DNA from: Paracoccaceae bacterium
GTDB taxonomy: Bacteria; Pseudomonadota; Alphaproteobacteria; Rhodobacterales; Rhodobacteraceae
Direction of reading: 5' to 3'
Length of the DNA stretch: 41,122 nt
NCBI GenBank assembly: GCA_016778765.1
Contig: JADHOV010000024.1
Coordinates: 1 to 41,122 of the forward strand
Below the pieces are notes generated by a model, which saw only the letters and a list, made by a program, of their open reading frames with translations, had not been told where the DNA came from and made no database searches. Below, in pieces: positions 35,424 to 41,122 of the stretch. The stretch's first letter is position 1. Each line of letters starts with the position of its first letter. A program made the translations under genes and the position numbers.

Positions 35424-36896
35424 ATGGCGAAAGTGAAGAAAACCCCGCGCCCCAAGGCGCAAACCCCAAAAGGGTTTCGAGATTATGCGGGGCCCGAGGT
35501 GGCGCAACGCGATGCAATGCTGGGGCAAATCGCAGAGGTTTATCACCGCTACGGGTTTGAGGTGCTTGAAACCAGCGCGGTGGAAACGGTTGAGGCTTTG
35601 GGCAAATTTCTGCCAGATGTGGAGCGCCCAAATGCGGGAGTTTTTGCATGGCAGGAAGAAGAAGGCGATTGGCTGGCCCTGCGGTATGATTTGACGGCGC
35701 CCTTGGCCCGCTATTACGCCCAGTTTCGCAATGAGTTGCCAAGCCCGTTTCGGCGCTATGCGATGGGCCCGGTTTGGCGCAATGAAAAGCCAGGACCCGG
35801 GCGGTTTCGGCAATTTTACCAATGCGACGCTGATACAGTGGGCTCCGCAAATGTGGCGGCGGATGCCGAAATTTGCAGCCTGCTGGCAGATACGCTGGAA
35901 ACCGTTGGGATTCCGCGTGGCGATTACCTCGTGCGGGTGAATAATCGCAAGATTTTAAATGGTGTTCTGGAAACGGCAGGGCTGATCGAAAGTGCAGATC
36001 GGGATGCTGTTCTGCGCACAATCGATAAATTTGATAAAATTGGTGCTGCAGGTGTGCAAGAGCTGCTTGGAAAGGGCCGATTAGACGCGTCGGGGGCTTA
36101 TATTGACGGGGTAGGATTAAGCGCTGATCAAGCGGCCCCGGTGGTGGCATTCCTAACGTCGAAAGGCGCAGATGGGGCGGCTACTTTGCGTAATTTGCGC
36201 GGCGCCATCGGCGGGTCAGCGATTGGCTTAGAAGGGCTTGCTGAGCTGGAAACAATGGCAGATCTGTTTGCAGCCTCTGGTTATGGACCCGAGCAAATTG
36301 AAATTGATCCTTCGGTGGTGCGCGGCTTGGGCTATTATACCGGACCGGTTTTTGAAGCCGAACTGACCTTTGAAATACTGGATGAAAAGGGCCGTAAGCG
36401 GCAATTTGGATCCGTCTCTGGCGGCGGGCGTTATGACGATTTGGTCAAACGCTTCACCGGCCAATCGGTGCCGGCCACCGGCGTCTCGATCGGGGTGGAT
36501 CGTTTGCTGGCCGCGCTGCGCGCAAAAGGGCGGCTTTCCAGCGCTGGGCGGGGGCCGATCGTGGTGACGGTGATGGATCGGGACAAGATGTCTGCCTATC
36601 AGGCTTTGGCAGCAGAGATGCGTAGCGCAGGGTTGCGCGCCGAAGTTTATCTGGGCAATCCCAAAAACTTTGGCAATCAATTGAAATATGCCGATCAACG
36701 CGACGCGCCGATTGCGATTATTGAAGGTCAGGATGAGCGGGAGCGCGGCGTTGTGCAGATCAAAGACCTCGTGCTGGGTGCGCAGATTGCCAAAAGCGCC
36801 ACGTTGGATGAATGGAAAGATCGCCCCAGCCAATATGAGGTTGCGCGCGGCGATATGCTGGCGAAGATCCGCGAAATTCTAGCTGGGCAAAGGTGA
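35424..36896 (+). CDS. hisS: Histidyl-tRNA synthetase
   Basis: A 490-residue class II aminoacyl-tRNA synthetase that charges tRNA-His. It has motif 2 in [25 protein letters not shown], preceded by [15 protein letters not shown], the histidine-A motif [12 protein letters not shown], and motif 3 in [12 protein letters not shown]. The C-terminal anticodon-binding domain is about residues 385-490. The length fits the alphaproteobacterial form. I chose the ATG at 35424 because AGGA lies about 8 bases upstream and it gives the usual lysine-rich N-terminus; in-frame starts at 35358 and 35415 are less fitting. hisZ follows 10 bases after the stop. Confidence 0.96.
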   Translation: MAKVKKTPRPKAQTPKGFRDYAGPEVAQRDAMLGQIAEVYHRYGFEVLETSAVETVEALGKFLPDVERPNAGVFAWQEEEGDWLALRYDLTAPLARYYAQFRNELPSPFRRYAMGPVWRNEKPGPGRFRQFYQCDADTVGSANVAADAEICSLLADTLETVGIPRGDYLVRVNNRKILNGVLETAGLIESADRDAVLRTIDKFDKIGAAGVQELLGKGRLDASGAYIDGVGLSADQAAPVVAFLTSKGADGAATLRNLRGAIGGSAIGLEGLAELETMADLFAASGYGPEQIEIDPSVVRGLGYYTGPVFEAELTFEILDEKGRKRQFGSVSGGGRYDDLVKRFTGQSVPATGVSIGVDRLLAALRAKGRLSSAGRGPIVVTVMDRDKMSAYQALAAEMRSAGLRAEVYLGNPKNFGNQLKYADQRDAPIAIIEGQDERERGVVQIKDLVLGAQIAKSATLDEWKDRPSQYEVARGDMLAKIREILAGQR

Positions 36897-36906
36897 GGCA
36901 AGGGTG

Positions 36907-37995
36907 ATGCAGAGCGCGCAAGACAGTTTGCAAGAAGCGCAAAGGCTACACCAGTATTTTCAGGCGCTGGGGGCACAAGATGCGCAAGTGCAGGTGCTGC
37001 AACCGGCGGAAATACTTCTGGATCTATACGGAGAAGATATTCGAAGCCGCGCTTATGTGACGCCTGATCCCTTGCGCGGCGATATGGTGTTGCGGCCTGA
37101 TTTCACCGTGCCAGTGGTGCAGAAACATATGGCGAATTCTTTGATGCCGGCGCGTTACACCTATTCTGGTAAAGTGTTTCGGATGCAGGAAAGCGATGCC
37201 TTGCGGCCGAATGAATATATTCAGGTGGGTTATGAGCTGTTCGAACAGGGGGATCCTGCGGTCGCTGATGCCGAAGTGTTTTTGGCGATTGCAAAAGCGC
37301 TGTCTGATTTACCGCTTCGGATTGCCACAGGCGATATCAATCTGCTCAGCGCGGCTGTGCGGGGGTTGACTACAACAGCCGCGCGCAAAGCCGCCTTGAT
37401 GCGCCATTTATGGCGTCCGCAACGGTTTCGGGCGCTTTTGAAACGTTTTGCCTTGGCGTCTGCTGATCGCAAAGCGCAAAAGCAAAAATTGTTCACCTCG
37501 GATCCGTTTGCGCAATGCGGTCCCCAAATTGGCCTGCGCAGCAAAGGGGAAATTGAACAGAGAATACAGGCGTTGCGCCACGAGGTTGAGACCCCCGCTT
37601 TGTCTCAAGCTGAAGTGGATTTGCTGGAAGCTTTGTTAAAAATCAAAGAAAGCTGTCCCTATGCGTTGGCACAATTGCGCGATCTGGTGGTGGATATGCC
37701 GGCGATTTCAACCGCGGTGGAAGGGTTTTCACGGCGCTTGAATGCGCTTGATGCGAAGGGTGTGGATGTATCTTCATTGGCGTTTGAGACCAGCTATGGA
37801 CGAAGCTCGATGGAATATTATGATGGGTTTGTCTTCGGGTTTTATGCTCAAAATGGGCAGAATGGTCTTTCCGCTATCGCCAGTGGCGGGCGATATGATG
37901 CTTTAACCAAGCAACTTGGCAAGGGCGTTACAATGCCAGCAGTTGGCGGGGTTATCCGCCCAGATTTGGTGGTTGCCTTGCGAGGTGCAGCATGA
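36907..37995 (+). CDS. hisZ: ATP phosphoribosyltransferase regulatory subunit
   Basis: A 362-residue HisZ, a catalytically inactive relative of histidyl-tRNA synthetase that activates short-form HisG in the first step of histidine synthesis. The class II fold is visible in VLRPDFTVPVVQKHM, ARYTYSGKVFRMQ, QVGYELFEQGD, and GGRYDALTKQLG. The ATG at 36907 follows AGGTGAGG at a better distance than the adjacent GTG at 36904. It lies between hisS and hisG and overlaps hisG by 4 bases. Confidence 0.95.
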   Translation: MQSAQDSLQEAQRLHQYFQALGAQDAQVQVLQPAEILLDLYGEDIRSRAYVTPDPLRGDMVLRPDFTVPVVQKHMANSLMPARYTYSGKVFRMQESDALRPNEYIQVGYELFEQGDPAVADAEVFLAIAKALSDLPLRIATGDINLLSAAVRGLTTTAARKAALMRHLWRPQRFRALLKRFALASADRKAQKQKLFTSDPFAQCGPQIGLRSKGEIEQRIQALRHEVETPALSQAEVDLLEALLKIKESCPYALAQLRDLVVDMPAISTAVEGFSRRLNALDAKGVDVSSLAFETSYGRSSMEYYDGFVFGFYAQNGQNGLSAIASGGRYDALTKQLGKGVTMPAVGGVIRPDLVVALRGAA

Positions 37996-38684
37996 GTTTG
38001 CGATTGGGAGTCCCCTCCAAGGGGCGGCTGATGGAGAAAACCTTCGCCTGGTTTGGGGCGCATGGCATTATGCTCTCGCGCAGCGGGTCCGAACGCGAAT
38101 ATGCCGCCGAGGTGCACGGAATCGACGGGTTGGAATTGGTTTTATTATCCGCAGGCGAAATACCACGAGAGCTGCAAGCCGGGCGCATCCATCTGGGTGT
38201 AACCGGTACCGATCTTATTCGCGAAAAGCTGGTTAATTGGGAGCAGCGGGTCGAACCGCTGGTTGAATTGGGCTTCGGGCATGCGGATCTGATCATCGCG
38301 GTCCCGGATTGCTGGGTGGATGTGGAAACGGTAGATGATCTGGATGGCGCGGCCGCGGCCTTTCGCCAAACCCACGGATTTCGGTTGCGGATCGCCACAA
38401 AATATCATCGTTTGGTGCGGGAATTTTTACGCGGTGCCGGCGTGGCTGATTACCGTTTGGTGGACAGTCAAGGCGCCACGGAAGGCACGATCAAGCATCA
38501 AACGGCCGAGGCCATAGCCGATATAACCTCGAGTGGGGAAACGCTGCGGGCCAATCACTTGCGCATTCTGCAAGACGGGTTGGTGCTTAAATCGCAGGCC
38601 ACGCTGTTTCGCGCCCGCGGCACGTTATTGAACGCGCAGATGACCGAGGCGTTAGCGGCATTGAAAGCTCGCTTGCAGCTTTAA
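37992..38684 (+). CDS. hisG: ATP phosphoribosyltransferase, short form
   Basis: A 230-residue HisG short form, lacking the C-terminal regulatory domain of the 300-residue form. It condenses ATP with PRPP at the start of histidine synthesis and needs HisZ. Motifs are LRLGVPSKGRLMEKT, GVTGTDLIREK, and the PRPP loop DSQGATEGTIKHQTAEAIADI near residues 155-175. It overlaps hisZ as ATGA. It is tail to tail with the DUF1489 gene, with a 4-base overlap of stops. Confidence 0.97.
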   Translation: MSLRLGVPSKGRLMEKTFAWFGAHGIMLSRSGSEREYAAEVHGIDGLELVLLSAGEIPRELQAGRIHLGVTGTDLIREKLVNWEQRVEPLVELGFGHADLIIAVPDCWVDVETVDDLDGAAAAFRQTHGFRLRIATKYHRLVREFLRGAGVADYRLVDSQGATEGTIKHQTAEAIADITSSGETLRANHLRILQDGLVLKSQATLFRARGTLLNAQMTEALAALKARLQL

Positions 38685-39112
38685 AACACTCCGATATCGG
38701 CCAAAGCCCCCGCCAATTCGACGGGCAAATCCTCTTCGTCTTGACGGTTGCCAGGTAAATCGGCTGGCGCCTGTTCGGGTTTTAAATAGCGCCATCCTTG
38801 GAAGGGGCGCTTTTGCGCCAAACGGGTGCGGATAATCTCGGGGTCAAGCACGATGGCACAGCGCCTGATGCCGTCTTCGCGATATATTTCATCCAGGCGT
38901 AAAATTTTTTGACGACATTGCAGCTGCCCTTTGATGACCCAGTAGATCGAGCCCCCGTTGAGCAAATCCGCCTCGCGCTTTGGCCACATCCGCGTGACAT
39001 GGCGGGGCGCCCCATCCTCAGCTTGGGCGCGCTTCGTGGCCTGCCAGGCGCGAAGATCCTCAACGCCTTCGCTGCCAACGCTCAACTTTACCAGATGGAT
39101 TATACCTGCCAT
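38681..39112 (-). CDS. DUF1489-family protein
   Basis: A 143-residue protein of a family restricted mostly to Alphaproteobacteria. The conserved parts are IIHLVKLSVGSEGVEDL near the N-terminus, HVTRMWPKRE, GGSIYWVIKGQLQCRQKIL, LDPEIIRTRLAQKRPFQGWRYL, and the C-terminal acidic ELAGALADIGV. Function is unknown to me; no transmembrane segments or known catalytic motifs are visible. I chose the ATG at 39112, which has TGGGA upstream; a TTG at 39124 is less likely. It is convergent with hisG and divergent from nrdJ. Confidence 0.9.
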   Translation of the reverse strand: MAGIIHLVKLSVGSEGVEDLRAWQATKRAQAEDGAPRHVTRMWPKREADLLNGGSIYWVIKGQLQCRQKILRLDEIYREDGIRRCAIVLDPEIIRTRLAQKRPFQGWRYLKPEQAPADLPGNRQDEEDLPVELAGALADIGVF

Positions 39113-39275
39113 TTGATTTCCCAAAAATACCTGAATCGTAAGTTAACTTTTTCAGATGATTTGGCAAGTTGACCTGACGCAGATGCCGCTTTAGGCTAGA
39201 GGCCCCGTGAATGATAGTCATCCGCCGCACTGCCCTTTTGGAAGGCGCGGCTGCACATAAGCCAAAGGATCTGAT

Positions 39276-41122
39276 ATGAGCCGATTTTCTGCGCCGATTG
39301 CCGAACAGATTTGGGATATGAAATATCGCTTGAAAACGGCGGATGATGAACCGATCGATGCTTGCGTCGAAGAAAGCTGGCGGCGCGTTGCCAAGGATCT
39401 GGCCCGCGTTGAGGCAGAGCCTGGTATTTGGGAGGAAAAATTTTACGCCGCTTTGGAAGATTTTAAATTTTTGCCCGCCGGGCGGATTGCCGCTGGCGCT
39501 GGGACGCAGCGCAAAGTCACGCTGTTCAATTGCTTTGTGATGGGCACGGTGCCCGATGATATGGGTGGTATTTTTGATATGCTCAAGGAAGCCGCGCTGA
39601 CCATGCAGCAGGGCGGAGGCATCGGGTATGATTTCAGCACGATCCGCCCCAAAGGCGCTTTGGTCAAGGGCGTGGCTGCGGATGCATCGGGGCCGCTCTC
39701 GTTCATGGATGTCTGGGACAGTATGTGCCGCACCATTATGAGCGCGGGATCGCGTCGTGGCGCGATGATGGCCACGTTGCGCTGTGATCACCCGGATATT
39801 GAAGATTTTATTTCTGCGAAATCGGATCCGGCGCGGTTGCGCATGTTCAATGTTTCGGTGCTGGTAACGGATCCGTTTATGGCGGCGGTGAAGGCAGATG
39901 GCGATTGGGATTTGGTGTTTGAAGGGCAAATTTACAAAACGCTTTCGGCGCGCAAGCTCTGGGATCAAATTATGCAATCGACCTATGAGTTTGCCGAGCC
40001 GGGGGTGATTTTCATCGATCGGATCAATCAGGCCAATAATTTGAGCTATTGCGAAACCATCGCAGCCACGAACCCCTGCGGAGAACAACCTCTGCCACCC
40101 TATGGGGCCTGTTTGCTGGGCTCGATCAATCTGGCGCGTCTGGTAGAGGCGCCCTTTGAGCGCGGCGCGCATTTGAGCGCGGCGGCGCTTCAGGATCTGG
40201 TGGCAACCGCCGTGCGGATGATGGACAATGTGGTGGATGCCTCAAACTTTCCGCTTGAGGCGCAGGCGCTGGAGGCCCGCAACAAGCGCCGCATCGGGCT
40301 TGGGGTGACCGGTTTGGCCGATGCGTTATTGATGCTTGGCTTGCGCTATGGCTCAGAGGCAGCGGCGCGGCAAACCGAAGACTGGTTGCACGCGATCGCG
40401 CGGGCCGCATATCTGGCCTCGGTGCAATTGGCCAAGGAAAAAGGCGCGTTTCCGCTCTTTGAGGCAGGTCCTTATCTGGCCTCAGGCACGATGCAGGGAA
40501 TGGATGAGGATGTGCGCGCCGAAATTGCAAGGCATGGCATTAGAAACGCTTTGCTTACCTCCATCGCCCCAACCGGCACGATCAGCCTTTATGCCGGCAA
40601 TGTCAGCTCGGGGATCGAGCCGGTTTTTGCTTATGCCTATACGCGCAAAGTGCTGCAAAAAGACGGATCACGCAGCGAAGAAGAAGTTGTGGATTACGCC
40701 GTGCAAATGTGGCGCGACAAATTCGGTGATGCCGATCTGCCCGATTATTTTGTCAATGCGCAAACCCTGGCCCCAAAAGATCACGTGAAAATGCAGGCCG
40801 CGGCGCAAAAATGGGTGGATAGCTCAATCTCGAAAACCATAAATTGCCCCGAAGATATCAGCTTTGAGGCCTTCAAAGAAGTCTATAGCGCGGCTTATGA
40901 AAGCGGCTGTAAAGGCTGCACGACCTATCGCCCCAACGCGGTGACCGGATCGGTGCTGAGCGTGTCCGAAAGCAGCGAGGCAACGCCCGAAACCGATCAG
41001 GGCGCCGAGGTGATCTATATGTCCGAGCCGCTTGACCGCCCGCAGGCCTTAGAAGGGCAGACCTATAAGCTGAAATGGCCCGATAGCGAGCATGCAATTT
41101 ATCTTACGGTGAATGATGTGGT
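39276..41122 (+). CDS. nrdJ: Adenosylcobalamin-dependent ribonucleotide reductase, 5' part
   Basis: The first 615 codons of a class II ribonucleotide reductase, cut by the window end. It makes deoxyribonucleotides using a B12-derived radical and no oxygen. Visible motifs are FLPAGRIAAGAGTQ, LFNCFVMGT with the first active-site Cys, QQGGGIGYDFSTIRP, SRRGAMMATL, ATNPCGEQPLPPYGACLLGSINLA with active-site Asn, Cys and Glu, and SIAPTGTISLYAGNVSSGIEP. The ATG at 39276 has AAAGGA 8 bases upstream. No full cobalamin riboswitch and no NrdR box was found in the 160-base leader; a GC-rich hairpin is present at 39224-39251. Confidence 0.97.
   Translation, partial: MSRFSAPIAEQIWDMKYRLKTADDEPIDACVEESWRRVAKDLARVEAEPGIWEEKFYAALEDFKFLPAGRIAAGAGTQRKVTLFNCFVMGTVPDDMGGIFDMLKEAALTMQQGGGIGYDFSTIRPKGALVKGVAADASGPLSFMDVWDSMCRTIMSAGSRRGAMMATLRCDHPDIEDFISAKSDPARLRMFNVSVLVTDPFMAAVKADGDWDLVFEGQIYKTLSARKLWDQIMQSTYEFAEPGVIFIDRINQANNLSYCETIAATNPCGEQPLPPYGACLLGSINLARLVEAPFERGAHLSAAALQDLVATAVRMMDNVVDASNFPLEAQALEARNKRRIGLGVTGLADALLMLGLRYGSEAAARQTEDWLHAIARAAYLASVQLAKEKGAFPLFEAGPYLASGTMQGMDEDVRAEIARHGIRNALLTSIAPTGTISLYAGNVSSGIEPVFAYAYTRKVLQKDGSRSEEEVVDYAVQMWRDKFGDADLPDYFVNAQTLAPKDHVKMQAAAQKWVDSSISKTINCPEDISFEAFKEVYSAAYESGCKGCTTYRPNAVTGSVLSVSESSEATPETDQGAEVIYMSEPLDRPQALEGQTYKLKWPDSEHAIYLTVNDV

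Noticed and set aside
39113-39275. Cobalamin riboswitch or NrdR box upstream of the B12-dependent reductase
   Set aside because: The region is short and contains neither a full B12-box core nor the NrdR palindrome. Only a bulged GC hairpin (39224-39251) is present.

Overview
The window looks like a chromosomal segment of a marine alphaproteobacterium of the order Rhodobacterales (Roseobacter-type). The evidence is gene content: an L-malyl-CoA/beta-methylmalyl-CoA lyase of the Rhodobacter type, a FYDLN-acid protein, a DUF1489 protein, the infA-maf-rng string, hisS-hisZ-hisG with a short-form HisG, a B12-dependent ribonucleotide reductase, and an iron-sulfur photolyase of the Agrobacterium PhrB type. 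Base composition is moderate and fairly even. I see no phage, IS element, integrase or CRISPR array, and the region is mostly well-packed core and catabolic genes.

Layout. 1-6.8 kb: tRNA-Ala(GGC), FYDLN-acid protein, a YgjP-type metallopeptidase, a GntR regulator, accA, malyl-CoA lyase, then an enolase-superfamily epimerase paired with a D-amino-acid transaminase, and a gamma-glutamylcyclotransferase-like gene. 6.8-11.6 kb: a promoter and a tandem glycine riboswitch followed by gcvT-gcvH-gcvP. 11.7-14.5 kb: xylB-xylA, translationally coupled, with no xylose transporter or regulator beside them. 14.5-15.7 kb: a gene-poor stretch with a six-copy heptanucleotide repeat, a small winged-helix gene and several hairpins.

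15.6-26.4 kb is the main catabolic locus, a complete reductive pyrimidine degradation set. PreT and PreA reduce uracil or thymine, dihydropyrimidinase opens the ring, and an M20-family amidohydrolase acts as beta-ureidopropionase. An NMT1/THI5-type ABC importer (one ATPase, two permeases, one binding protein) follows in the same direction and ends at a terminator. Two tandem TetR regulators, both with a RutR-like C-terminal half, sit in the middle and are divergent from the hydrolase/transporter operon. A 13/14 match to the E. coli RutR operator lies in that divergent gap, and a weaker match lies upstream of preT. I read this as a self-contained, locally regulated uracil/thymine uptake and catabolism unit.

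26.4-33.0 kb: an EamA transporter, infA-maf-rng on the minus strand, a cold-shock gene with a long leader, an inositol-monophosphatase-like enzyme, slyX, and an exported protein built of 18 MORN repeats that shows a nine-repeat superperiod. 33.1-35.3 kb: an iron-sulfur cryptochrome/photolyase overlapping an SDR gene. 35.4-38.7 kb: hisS-hisZ-hisG. 38.7-41.1 kb: DUF1489 and the 5' part of nrdJ, which runs off the window.

I found no completely unknown system. The strongest leads are the RutR-like paralog pair with its two operators, and the internal architecture of the MORN protein.
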